Positions 1-7,129 of a stretch of DNA of 11,404 nt are shown in pieces. Every line of letters starts with the position of its first letter. Positions within the stretch are counted from its first letter, which is position 1. Origin of the DNA: JAUIAI01 sp963976885 (GTDB taxonomy: Bacteria > Pseudomonadota > Gammaproteobacteria > Burkholderiales > Burkholderiaceae_E). The notes under the pieces were generated by a model, which saw only the letters and a program-made list of their open reading frames with translations, was not told the origin of the DNA and made no database searches. The position numbers and the translations under genes were made by a program. The stretch is from contig CAXBNM010000139.1 in NCBI GenBank assembly GCA_963976885.1, positions 1 through 11,404 of the forward strand, written 5' to 3'.

Positions 1-1374
1 TTCGATGGTGTTGACGATCACCTGATCCTGGCTGGTGAACTTGAGCAAAGCCGGGTTGGCGGTATTCAGCGGCAACCACTGCCCGCTGCCATCGGCATTG
101 AAACGGGCTACATACAGCGTGCCCTGATCCATGTACTTGGCGCCGGTGGCCAGACGATTGGTCGGGTTGGCGTCGGCCGGATCCCACAGCGCGGTGGACA
201 CGAACTTGTAGATGTACTCACCGCGCGCATCGTGACCGGAGTAGAACACGACCGGCTTGCCGGCTTCCAGCTTGCCCGGCACACAGCCTTCGTGGCGGAA
301 GCGCCCCAGTGCGGTGCGCTTGACGGCGCGTGAGTTGGCCGTGTAGGGATCGATCTCGACGATATAGCCGTGCCCATTGGCTTCGTTGCGATAGTCCTGA
401 TCGGCCGATGCGCCCGATGGTGTGACGTCAAAGCGGGCAAACTCATCGTTCTGCTCGTCAGCGTCACCAGCCAGATCATCCCAGCCGTAGCGGGTATCCG
501 AATCGTCGACACCAATGCGCAGCTGTTCGTCGGTCTGGGTACCGGTGTTGACGAAGTAGCCCGGCCAGTTTTCTTCGCAGGTCAGGTAGGTGCCCCACGG
601 CGTGAAGCCGTTGCCGCAATTGTTCAAGGTGCCGCGCGCCACGGTTCCGTTGGCGGAATACTTGGTCACCAACAACGGCGAGCCTGCCAGCGGGCCGCTG
701 ATGTCCATCTCAGTGGCGCCGGTGTAGCGGCGGTTGAGGGCGTCGTTGGCGACCACAGCCCAGGTACCGGTGCTGTCGCGCTGCACGCGCACTACCGACA
801 CGCCATGCGCGTTGATTTCCTTGCGGATTTCTTCGGCACTGGTGCGCAGTTCTGTTGTGGCGTCGCGAGTCGGGCCGTTCGGGTGCAAGGCGTCTTCATC
901 GATGTACTCATGGTTCATCACCAGCAGGCCATCGTCGCTGCTGTTGTTGATCGGATGGAACCACATGCCGTCGTGATGCATGCCAACCGAGTTGGCCTGA
1001 TCTTCGGCGGTGTTGGTGCCGTCGGCCTTCCAGGCGTTGGCGGTGCTGTTGAGCGGGGTTCCCCACGGGGCCAGCACTTGCGCGCGATAGCCGCTGGGAA
1101 TGGCTACAGCGTCGGTTTTGGAGCCGGCGATCGATTCAAAACCAAGCTTGAGTTCGGGCGTGCCGGTGTCGCCGCCACCACCACCGGCAACCGGCGTGTC
1201 ATCGTCACTCGAGCCACAGGCGCTCAGACCAACACCGGCCAGCATCGTCGTCACCGCAACGCCAATGCCACCGTGCATCACGCGCCGGCGGCTGACGGTT
1301 TTCTCAAGAATGGACGCGAACGGCTCGTTACCGCTTTCGTTGTATTTTTTTGGATCGAAGGTTGCCTGGCTCAC
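1..1374 (-). CDS. phoX: PhoX-family (DUF839) phosphatase, Tat-exported, 3' end missing
   Basis: Probable calcium/iron-dependent PhoX alkaline phosphatase that would release phosphate from organic phosphoesters outside the cytoplasm. I translated the minus strand directly: 458 codons are open and run off the left edge, so the C-terminus is missing. The start is GTG at 1374, chosen because AAGGAG lies 7 nt upstream and because the N-terminus then fits the family: a long n-region with S-G-N-E-P-F, then twin-arginine S-R-R-R at residues 28-31, a hydrophobic stretch, and L-S-A-C (Cys53), which fits a lipobox. A Gly-rich linker follows. Family-like motifs in order are G-M-H-H-D-G-M-W-F-H-P, L-V-M-N-H-E-Y, N-C-G-N-G-F-T-P-W-G-T-Y-L-T-C-E-E-N (Cys253 is the probable iron ligand by analogy with Pseudomonas PhoX), H-G-Y-I-V-E-I-D-P, A-L-G-R-F-R-H-E-G and S-G-H-D-A-R-G-E-Y-I-Y-K-F-V-S. 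Family assignment is firm; the exact substrate is inferred. No convincing Pho box was seen upstream. Confidence 0.9.
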   Translation of the reverse strand, partial: MSQATFDPKKYNESGNEPFASILEKTVSRRRVMHGGIGVAVTTMLAGVGLSACGSSDDDTPVAGGGGGDTGTPELKLGFESIAGSKTDAVAIPSGYRAQVLAPWGTPLNSTANAWKADGTNTAEDQANSVGMHHDGMWFHPINNSSDDGLLVMNHEYIDEDALHPNGPTRDATTELRTSAEEIRKEINAHGVSVVRVQRDSTGTWAVVANDALNRRYTGATEMDISGPLAGSPLLVTKYSANGTVARGTLNNCGNGFTPWGTYLTCEENWPGYFVNTGTQTDEQLRIGVDDSDTRYGWDDLAGDADEQNDEFARFDVTPSGASADQDYRNEANGHGYIVEIDPYTANSRAVKRTALGRFRHEGCVPGKLEAGKPVVFYSGHDARGEYIYKFVSTALWDPADANPTNRLATGAKYMDQGTLYVARFNADGSGQWLPLNTANPALLKFTSQDQVIVNTIE

Positions 1375-1615
1375 TTGATAGCTCCTTGTTTTGCAGTGCT
1401 GGGATGGCCGCAAGGTTAAGGAGAAGATATGACAAGGAGGTGAACACTGGACAGGATGAATCCAACTGGTCGATGCCACCTGCTGGATTCGGGCAATGAG
1501 AAGTCAACCTTGTACTCGTTTTCGCAGAGCCGATACGCGCCATCGCTGGGCGGACTTCACGGTTGCGACCTCTGACGAACTGATGCGTAAACCGGCTGAA
1601 TTCTGGATCGGGGGG
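1375..1615. other. Intergenic region between dehydrogenase and PhoX genes, with an imperfect hairpin
   Basis: About 240 bp without a credible gene. Besides the PhoX ribosome binding site, it holds an inverted repeat, GAATCCA at 1458-1464 and TGGATTC at 1484-1490, with a 19-nt loop that can pair a little further (GGT/ACC). No T-run follows on either strand, so it is not a clear intrinsic terminator. No strong -35/-10 pair was found for the PhoX gene. Confidence 0.4.
1382..1387 (-). promoter_or_regulatory. Ribosome binding site of the PhoX gene
   Basis: On the minus strand this reads AAGGAG, with 7 nt to a GTG codon at 1374. It decides the non-ATG start: the first in-frame ATG lies within the Tat signal (residue 33) and would remove the twin arginines. 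Confidence 0.8.
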
Positions 1616-2515
1616 TCAGGAACCCGGCGTTTGTTGGCGATAGAGGGTGTACAGCGATGAATCATCGCAATCACTCATCTGCTGCGCGCAAGCTTGTTCA
1701 AAGCGCTCGAGTGCGGCCTGGCCGAGTGGTACCGGCGCCCCCTTCGTGTTCGCTGCCTGCACGGCCAACGTCAGGTCTTTGGTGAGCACGCGAGTGGCCG
1801 CTCCCACTGCCGGCATCAACCCGGCAAGCCCGCGCGGCAGGCGGTCGTCACCAATCCAGCTTTGCCCCGAACTGGCCGCCATCAGATGGCGCATCTTTTC
1901 CGGATCCAGACCCATGCTGACCGCCAGCGACATCGCTTCGCTGGCGGCAGCCAGATAAGCGCCGGCGGCCAGGTTGTTTGCCAGCTTGGCGCGCGCACCA
2001 TCGCCGGGCGTAGCAGAAACCACAAACCGGCTCACCGCCAGATCTTTCAGCAAAGGATCGAGCCGTTCAAGCTGGCCGGCGTCGGCCGCCAGCATGATGC
2101 TCATGGTGCCGTCCGCCGCCCGCACCGGTCCGCCTGAAATGGGTGCGTCAATGGCTACGCCGCCAGCCTGTTCGATGGCGGTGGCAAACCGTATGGTGTC
2201 CTCAGGTGCGATGGTGCTGCACAAAAAGACGGCGGTCGGTTGGTCCGCATGCGCTGCGCTGTTCAGCGCCGCCAGCAAACCGTGTTCACCGCCAAGCACG
2301 GCGTCGATCTGGGCCGCGGTTTCAACCACAACCAGCACGGCATCAACCCGAGCGGTGAGCGTTGCCGGGTCGGGTTGCCGAATGCCACCGCGTTCAATGA
2401 GCGGGGCTTCGCGACTGGGGTCGATATCGCGCAAGTGCACTTCGTAACCGCGCGTGAGCAGATTGACGACCATACCGCCGCCCATTGCGCCGGTACCAAT
2501 GACGCCGATTTTCAT
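1616..2515 (-). CDS. NAD(P)-dependent oxidoreductase, 3-hydroxyisobutyrate dehydrogenase family
   Basis: A 299-residue beta-hydroxyacid dehydrogenase, full length for the family. It would oxidise a small 3-hydroxy acid, or reduce the matching semialdehyde, using NAD(H) or NADP(H) in the cytoplasm. The Rossmann motif G-T-G-A-M-G is at residues 7-12. The substrate-binding motif D-A-P-I-S-G-G is at 123-129, followed by G-T-M. The catalytic segment G-D-G-A-R-A-K-L-A-N-N puts the family's catalytic Lys at 177 and the paired Asn at 180-181. The conserved K-D-L of the C-terminal helical domain starts at 246. GGAG lies 7 nt before the ATG at 2515, which supports the start. The RRM gene lies 71 bp upstream on the same strand, so both may be cotranscribed. 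The exact substrate (3-hydroxyisobutyrate, tartronate semialdehyde, succinic semialdehyde or other) cannot be told, so no symbol is given. Confidence 0.9.
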   Translation of the reverse strand: MKIGVIGTGAMGGGMVVNLLTRGYEVHLRDIDPSREAPLIERGGIRQPDPATLTARVDAVLVVVETAAQIDAVLGGEHGLLAALNSAAHADQPTAVFLCSTIAPEDTIRFATAIEQAGGVAIDAPISGGPVRAADGTMSIMLAADAGQLERLDPLLKDLAVSRFVVSATPGDGARAKLANNLAAGAYLAAASEAMSLAVSMGLDPEKMRHLMAASSGQSWIGDDRLPRGLAGLMPAVGAATRVLTKDLTLAVQAANTKGAPVPLGQAALERFEQACAQQMSDCDDSSLYTLYRQQTPGS

Positions 2516-2543
2516 GATGTTTCTCCGGCCTGCGGCCTTGATA

Positions 2544-2579
2544 GGCGCCCTTCAGCGTGGCGCCGGTTCTGGCAACCGG
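2544..2579 (-). other. Two overlapping, mutually exclusive hairpins between RRM and dehydrogenase genes
   Basis: CCGGTT/AACCGG (2563-2568 and 2574-2579, 5-nt loop) and GGCGCC/GGCGCC (2544-2549 and 2559-2564, 9-nt loop) share two bases, so both cannot form at once. No T-run follows, so neither is a standard intrinsic terminator. They could protect the RRM mRNA 3' end or tune read-through into the dehydrogenase gene; that role is inferred. Confidence 0.35.
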
Positions 2580-2586
2580 AGTTGGC

Positions 2587-2892
2587 TCAGCGGTGGTGAT
2601 CGCCGCGCGGCCCGTAGGGACCACGGCTGCCGCCGCTGCGCGTGCCTTGCTCATGGGCTTCGTTGACAACGAGATTTCTGCCCTCGACCGCATGGCCGTT
2701 CAGGGCGGCGATTGCCGCTTGTGCGGCATCCGCCTGCTCCATCGTAACAAAGCCGAAACCACGAGATCGTCCGGACTCGCGGTCGGTCACGATCTTGGCA
2801 TCATTAACCTGACCGTGGGCTGCAAACAAGGCTGTGAGTTCCTCGCCATTGATGCGCCAGGGCAAATTGCCCACATAGATTTTGGTAGCCAT
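2587..2892 (-). CDS. Small RNA-binding protein with one RRM domain
   Basis: A 101-residue protein made almost entirely of one RNA recognition motif. RNP2 is I-Y-V-G-N-L at residues 5-10 and RNP1 is R-G-F-G-F-V-T-M at 44-51. The tail from about residue 82 is short and rich in Gly, Arg, Ser and Pro and ends in D-H-H-R. Such single-RRM proteins with Gly/Arg tails are widespread in cyanobacteria and proteobacteria, and in some cyanobacteria they are cold-induced; their RNA targets are mostly unknown. Here it would bind single-stranded RNA in the cytoplasm. The start at 2892 is the only ATG giving a full RRM; no strong Shine-Dalgarno is seen before it. It is divergent from lexA, with a 334-bp region between them. 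Confidence 0.9.
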   Translation of the reverse strand: MATKIYVGNLPWRINGEELTALFAAHGQVNDAKIVTDRESGRSRGFGFVTMEQADAAQAAIAALNGHAVEGRNLVVNEAHEQGTRSGGSRGPYGPRGDHHR

Positions 2893-3226
2893 TTCGCGGT
2901 CAGATCCCGATCAGATTCCCATTGCTCAGTTGATGTCCGCAACCATCGCCCTGCTGCGAATCATCGTCATGTGCTGCGCTTGTCAGCCGCGTTTCCAGCC
3001 TGAATTTTTCCGATTCCGGCATGCTTCAGCGCCCGACGATTTAATAATGTGCCACATTTGGATCAGACCGAATAGCGCACAGATAGGGGATGGACGGAGA
3101 ATTTCCAAACGCATGAAATGGCTGATACAGCCTTAAACATTCGTTTTTGGATCAAAACGAGACAACGCTTGTCTATCCAGTAAAACTGTATAAAAATACA
3201 GTCACCTGCCATCCGATGAGCACATC
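2893..3226. other. Divergent control region between RRM gene and lexA
   Basis: A 334-bp gene-free region, more AT-rich in its right half (about 3040-3200) than the flanking genes. It contains the LexA box at 3186-3201. A weak -35-like TTGTCT at 3169-3174 lies just upstream, and an A/T-rich TATAAA (3189-3194) sits inside the box, so repressor would cover the -10 region; the spacing is too short for a confident promoter call. TTTGGATCA occurs twice (near 3057 and 3146). No promoter for the RRM gene could be assigned. Confidence 0.4.
3186..3201 (+). promoter_or_regulatory. LexA operator (SOS box)
   Basis: A perfect CTGT-N8-ACAG palindrome with an all-A/T spacer, ending 25 bp before the lexA ATG. 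This matches the beta/gammaproteobacterial LexA operator. It predicts autoregulation of lexA and SOS induction of imuA and imuB downstream. It is the only clear box in the window. Confidence 0.92.
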
Positions 3227-3874
3227 ATGCGTCCACTCACAGCCCGCCAGCAGGAAATCCTGTCCCTCATCAAGCAACACATCCAGGACACCGGCTTTCC
3301 TCCCACCCGCGTCGAAATCGCCCGGGCACTGGGTTTCCGCTCGCCCAATGCGGCTGAAGAGCACCTGAAGGCGCTGGCCCGCAAAGGCGTGCTCGAACTC
3401 ACCTCGGGCGCCTCACGCGGCATTCGCCTGAAAATGATGAGCGACGAAACCACCCCGCAAGCCACCTCGGCGGTGCAAATCGCCATGAGCCTGCCGCTGG
3501 TGGGTCGGGTTGCAGCGGGTAGCCCCATCCTGGCGCAAGAGCACATCGAAGCCCATTACGCGTTCGACCCCAATCTGTTTTCCGAAACCCCCGATTACCT
3601 GCTCAAGGTACGCGGCATGAGCATGCGCGATGCCGGCATCCTCGATGGCGACCTGCTCGCCATCAAGCGCACCCGAGAAGCGCGCAACGGTCAGATCGTA
3701 GTGGCCCGTGTCGGCGACGAAGTCACCGTCAAGCGCTGGCGTCGTCAGGGCCATCAGGTTGAGTTACTCCCTGAAAACCCCGACTACCAGCCCATCATGC
3801 TCGATACCCGCCGCGATGAATTCGTTCTCGAAGGCCTCGCCGTCGGCCTGATGCGCAGCGGCCGCTCGCTTTAA
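3227..3874 (+). CDS. lexA: LexA repressor (SOS regulator, self-cleaving)
   Basis: A 215-residue LexA that represses SOS genes by binding CTGT-N8-ACAG and is inactivated by RecA-stimulated self-cleavage. The N-terminal winged helix-turn-helix spans about residues 1-68, with the family motifs L-T-A-R-Q, F-P-P-T-R-V-E-I-A and S-P-N-A-A-E-E-H-L-K-A-L. The cleavage bond is Ala97-Gly98 (V-A-A-G-S-P), the nucleophile Ser132 (G-M-S-M-R) and the general base Lys169 (V-T-V-K-R-W). The 35- and 37-residue spacings between these match E. coli LexA (Ala84, Ser119, Lys156), so the protein should be functional. No strong Shine-Dalgarno precedes the ATG, which was chosen because it gives the standard N-terminus. 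It heads the lexA-imuA-imuB run. The genome may also hold another lexA; this window cannot tell. Confidence 0.97.
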   Translation: MRPLTARQQEILSLIKQHIQDTGFPPTRVEIARALGFRSPNAAEEHLKALARKGVLELTSGASRGIRLKMMSDETTPQATSAVQIAMSLPLVGRVAAGSPILAQEHIEAHYAFDPNLFSETPDYLLKVRGMSMRDAGILDGDLLAIKRTREARNGQIVVARVGDEVTVKRWRRQGHQVELLPENPDYQPIMLDTRRDEFVLEGLAVGLMRSGRSL

Positions 3875-3899
3875 TCCTTCGCCAACAGCCCGCCCAGCC

Positions 3900-4724
3900 A
3901 TGACCTCCGCCCTGAACATTCGCAACGTCTGGCGCGCCTCGCAAATGAGTGCGCCCCATACGGCGGTCAATGACAGCGGCTTCAAGGCGCTCAATGCGCA
4001 ATTGCCCGGGGCTGGCTGGCCCGCCGGCATGCTCACCGAACTCATCACCCGGCACGCCGGCGTGGGCGAATTGCGTTTACTGGTGCCGGTGCTGCGGCAA
4101 CTGACCCAGGCCCGCAAAATGATCATTCTGCTGGCCCCACCCATGATTCCCTATGCCCCGGCACTGGCCAGCTTTGGCATCGATCTCAACTTCCTGATCA
4201 TCATTCAGGCCAGCAACGCCGCCGACCGACTCTGGGCCGTTGAGCAAACGCTCAAAAGCGCCAGCTTCGGCGCCCTGCTCGCCTGGCTGCCCGAACAACG
4301 CACCCGGCCCGAACACCTGCGCCGCATGCAACTGGCGGCGCAAACGGCTACCGGTCCGGTGTTTCTGTTTCGCGAATTGCAGGCGCAGTTTCAGCCCTCA
4401 CCGGCGCCTTTGCGTCTGTTGTTGCTGCCCCGCCCGAACGAACAAATCTCGGTGCAGATCCTCAAGCGACGCGGCCCCGTCATGGCCACGCCCATCATGC
4501 TCGACCTGCCCCGCCCGGCCGCCTCCATCGGCCTGAAGGCCAGCTTGCTGCCGGCCAGCACCGAGCCCGTCACTCTCAGCACCGTGCATTCGCAACGCCA
4601 GCCACATGCGCCAATTGACACGCCGGACAAGCGCACAAACGCCGCCCTCGCCAAAAGGCCGGCGCTTGCCGACGGCCCCGACAGTGCCGGCAACACCAAC
4701 AAGCAGCTATCGCTGTTGAACTGA
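3900..4724 (+). CDS. imuA: ImuA, SOS mutagenesis accessory protein (RecA/SulA-like)
   Basis: A 274-residue ImuA, a RecA-fold relative also called SulA-like, which supports damage-induced translesion synthesis together with ImuB and the polymerase ImuC/DnaE2. Family features in order are V-W-R-A near residue 10, the G-F-K-A-L-N-A-Q-L-P-G-A-G-W-P-A-G-M-L-T-E motif, G-E-L-R-L-L-V-P-V-L-R-Q-L-T, the L-A-P-P-M-I-P-Y-A-P-A-L segment, L-W-A-V-E-Q-T-L-K-S, L-R-R-M-Q-L-A-A and S-P-A-P-L-R-L-L-L-L-P. There is no intact Walker A lysine, as is usual for this family. The last 60 residues or so are Pro/Ala-rich and poorly conserved. The ATG at 3900 is preferred over one at codon 16 because it keeps V-W-R-A, although no Shine-Dalgarno is visible. 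It begins 25 bp after lexA and ends 9 bp before imuB, so one transcript under the LexA box is likely. Confidence 0.92.
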   Translation: MTSALNIRNVWRASQMSAPHTAVNDSGFKALNAQLPGAGWPAGMLTELITRHAGVGELRLLVPVLRQLTQARKMIILLAPPMIPYAPALASFGIDLNFLIIIQASNAADRLWAVEQTLKSASFGALLAWLPEQRTRPEHLRRMQLAAQTATGPVFLFRELQAQFQPSPAPLRLLLLPRPNEQISVQILKRRGPVMATPIMLDLPRPAASIGLKASLLPASTEPVTLSTVHSQRQPHAPIDTPDKRTNAALAKRPALADGPDSAGNTNKQLSLLN

Positions 4725-4733
4725 TGCGCCGCC

Positions 4734-6386
4734 ATGCTCTGGATCGCGCTGCACCTGCCACGCCTGTCGCTCGACGTCATCGAGCGTACCCGCAACCCAC
4801 ACACTGAAACCGGTGCGCTGCCGCCCATCGCCATCTGCAACCACCTGCAGGTGCTGAGCGCCAACCAGAGCGCGCTTGATGCCGGCATCACCCCGGGTAG
4901 CCGCCGAGCCTCGGCGCAAGCGCTGCTGCCCGACCTCGAACTGATTCCTCACGACCCGGTCCGCGAACAACAGGCACTGGCCAGCCTGGCCTGCTGGGTC
5001 TTGCAGTTCACCCCTTCGGTTGGCTTTGCTCCGGCACCGCTCCCCGAAACCCGCGGGCTGCCGCGCAGTACCGGCGCTCATGCCACTCCGCCGTTGCCGG
5101 CGCCCGGCCAGGCCGGTTTATTACTCGAAGTGGGCGCCAGTCTGCGGCTGTTTGGGGGCTTGCCCGCCTTGCTTGCCCAACTCCACGAAGGCATGCATAC
5201 GCTTGCCTACCAGGCGCATATCGGTGTGGCGCCCACTTGCCATGGTGCCTGGTTGCTGGCTCGCCAGCGCAGCTTGTCCGCCACCCCGGAGGCCATCACG
5301 CCCGAGCAGGCCCAGGACCCCGACCAGCTGATGTCTCGGCTGGCCACCTTGCCGGTCAATCTGCTCGATCAAAGCGCCTCGCATCAAACCGCGTTGCGCG
5401 CCATCGGCGTGCACAGCATTGGCGACTTGCTCGAACTGCCCCGCGCCGGTGTGGCACGACGCTTTGGCAAAAAACTGCTGCTTGAGGTTGATGCCGCCTT
5501 GGGCACCCAGCCGCAGCCGCTCGCCTACTTTCAGGCGCCCGAACAATTTGCCGCCAAACTTGAACTGATGGCCGATGTTGATCGCACCGAGCCGCTTTTG
5601 TATGCGGCGCGCCGGCTCATTTTCGAGCTGACCGGCTGGCTGGCTGCGCGTCAGGCCGGCGTGCGCAGCTTCGATCTCATCTTGCAGCACAACACGCCGC
5701 CCAACACCAGTCTGTCGGTACGCCTGACCAATGTCAGCCGCGACCCCGAACGACTCACCGGCTTGCTGCGCGAACGGCTCAACGTCCTGCAACTGCGCAC
5801 CTCGGTGCATACCGTGCATTTGCACTGCGCACGCATTCAGGCTCTGGTGCAACACAACACCAGTTTGTTTGAAACGCAGGCCAACGCCCGCGAAAGTCTG
5901 GGCCGGCTCCTTGAAAGACTGCAAAGCCGGCTCGGCCGCGAGCAGGTGCAGCGTCTGCATCTGGCCGCAGACCACCGGCCCGAGGCCGCCTATGAAATCC
6001 GGGTCATTGATCGGCTCGAAGACTTCGGCCGCGCCACCGACGAGCCCGCCACCGCCCGCGCACCAGCGGCCGCGTCGCGCTCGGTTGCGGCAAACGCCGC
6101 AGACACCGCCACTCTGGCCGGACAATTGTTTTGCGCCAGCACCGGCTCGTTACCCCGGCCGCTATGGTTATTGCGTGAGCCGAACCAGCTCGCCGAACGC
6201 AACAACCGCCCCTGGCTCAACAGCCATCTGACCATGCTGGCCGGCCCCGAACGCATTGAAACCGGCTGGTGGGACACGCATCTGATTCAACGCGATTATT
6301 TCGTCGCCGAAGATGCCTCCAACACGCTGTACTGGATCTTCCGTGAGCGACGCAAAGGCTGGTTTGTACACGGCCGCTTCGGTTAG
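4734..6386 (+). CDS. imuB: ImuB, Y-family DNA polymerase homologue of the SOS mutasome
   Basis: A 550-residue ImuB, the Y-family relative that bridges ImuA, ImuC/DnaE2 and the sliding clamp rather than copying DNA itself. The N-terminus reads L-H-L-P-R-L-S-L-D where active DinB enzymes carry the first catalytic acids, and the second motif is L-L-L-E-V-G-A-S-L-R-L-F-G-G instead of S-I-D-E-A. It therefore looks catalytically dead, as known ImuB proteins are. Next come the palm segment H-I-G-V-A-P-T, a helix-hairpin-helix-like part (L-R-A-I-G-V-H-S-I-G-D-L-L-E-L-P) and a little-finger-like domain. The last 80 residues or so carry the family end motifs L-P-R-P-L-W-L-L, G-W-W-D, R-D-Y-F-V-A-E and W-F-V-H-G-R-F. 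I saw no textbook clamp-binding pentapeptide; G-Q-L-F near residue 462 is a weak candidate. No Shine-Dalgarno is evident; coupling to imuA is likely. Its stop codon overlaps the convergent phosphodiesterase stop. Confidence 0.94.
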   Translation: MLWIALHLPRLSLDVIERTRNPHTETGALPPIAICNHLQVLSANQSALDAGITPGSRRASAQALLPDLELIPHDPVREQQALASLACWVLQFTPSVGFAPAPLPETRGLPRSTGAHATPPLPAPGQAGLLLEVGASLRLFGGLPALLAQLHEGMHTLAYQAHIGVAPTCHGAWLLARQRSLSATPEAITPEQAQDPDQLMSRLATLPVNLLDQSASHQTALRAIGVHSIGDLLELPRAGVARRFGKKLLLEVDAALGTQPQPLAYFQAPEQFAAKLELMADVDRTEPLLYAARRLIFELTGWLAARQAGVRSFDLILQHNTPPNTSLSVRLTNVSRDPERLTGLLRERLNVLQLRTSVHTVHLHCARIQALVQHNTSLFETQANARESLGRLLERLQSRLGREQVQRLHLAADHRPEAAYEIRVIDRLEDFGRATDEPATARAPAAASRSVAANAADTATLAGQLFCASTGSLPRPLWLLREPNQLAERNNRPWLNSHLTMLAGPERIETGWWDTHLIQRDYFVAEDASNTLYWIFRERRKGWFVHGRFG

Positions 6387-7129
6387 CGCCCGTCGGCCAC
6401 CTCATTGACCGCATCGGTAATGACCGTGTCCACCCCCCAATCGAGCAACAAGGCCACGCGCTCAGGGTCGTTCACCGTATAAGTCACCACCCGCAAGCCG
6501 TGTTCATGCGCGGTATCAATCACCGCTTCATCCAGTTCGGTGTGATGCGGATCGATCGCCACGCACTGCAACGCACGGCAGCGCGCCAGCCAGTCGTGGG
6601 GCAATTCATTGCACAGCAAAGCCCGCGGCAGGTCGGGCGCCGCTTCACGCGCCCCCTCCAGCGCACTTTCCGAAAACGATGACAGCACCGGCGGCAGATC
6701 GGCATCGCGGAACAGCAAATCGGCTTCCTGCGCCACCGCAGCCCCTGTTTCAAACTCCCGGCCCACGCAGGGTTTGATTTCAATATTGGCCAGAAAATCA
6801 TTGGCCAGCAGCCAGCGCCCCAGCCGCCAGAAGGTCGGCACGCCCTCACCGGCAAACTCGGCGGAGTGCCAGCTGCCCGCATCCAGGCGCATGACATCAG
6901 CCAGGCTCATCTGCGCCACCCGCCCGCGACTGTCGGTGGTGCGCTCGAGCGTGTCGTCGTGCATCAGAATGATTGCGCCATCGCCGGTGAGCTTGGTATC
7001 GAACTCAAACATCCGGTAGCCAAAATCGGCCCCCAGCCGGAATGCCGCCAGCGTGTTTTCCGGCGCCAGCTTGCCGGCGCCGCGATGCGCGCACAATGTT
7101 GGATACGGCCAGTCGGCCAGTTCATTCAT
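6383..7129 (-). CDS. ugpQ: Glycerophosphodiester phosphodiesterase, UgpQ-like
   Basis: A 248-residue cytosolic enzyme that would hydrolyse glycerophosphodiesters from phospholipid turnover to glycerol-3-phosphate and an alcohol. Its length matches E. coli UgpQ (247). Catalytic and metal-binding residues of the TIM barrel are visible: H-R-G at 15-17, P-E-N-T at 23-26 (Glu24), E-F-D at 42-44, H-D-D-T at 57-60, and later I-E-I-K-P. The C-terminus has V-V-T-Y-T-V-N-D-P and G-V-D-T-V-I-T-D, the usual barrel end. No signal peptide is present. I chose the ATG at 7129 over an upstream ATG at 7174 because the latter adds 15 unlike residues lying wholly within the preceding gene. The first codons overlap the end of the truncated-haemoglobin gene, so translation may be coupled. 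No ugpBAEC transporter genes are nearby, so the symbol rests on similarity. Confidence 0.9.
   Translation of the reverse strand: MNELADWPYPTLCAHRGAGKLAPENTLAAFRLGADFGYRMFEFDTKLTGDGAIILMHDDTLERTTDSRGRVAQMSLADVMRLDAGSWHSAEFAGEGVPTFWRLGRWLLANDFLANIEIKPCVGREFETGAAVAQEADLLFRDADLPPVLSSFSESALEGAREAAPDLPRALLCNELPHDWLARCRALQCVAIDPHHTELDEAVIDTAHEHGLRVVTYTVNDPERVALLLDWGVDTVITDAVNEVADGR

Noticed and set aside
370..1419. Long plus-strand open frame (349 codons) over the PhoX region
   Set aside because: It lies opposite the PhoX frame, whose protein matches family motifs throughout; long mirror frames are common in GC-rich DNA.
1419..1440. Pho box upstream of the PhoX gene
   Set aside because: Only a half-like TTGTCAT is present on the minus strand; the second 11-bp unit is not recognisable.
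1458..1490. Intrinsic terminator after the dehydrogenase gene
   Set aside because: The stem has a 19-nt loop and no T-run on either strand.
3147..3368. Plus-strand frame of 73 codons across the LexA box and lexA start
   Set aside because: It overlaps lexA in another frame and includes the operator; coding is implausible.
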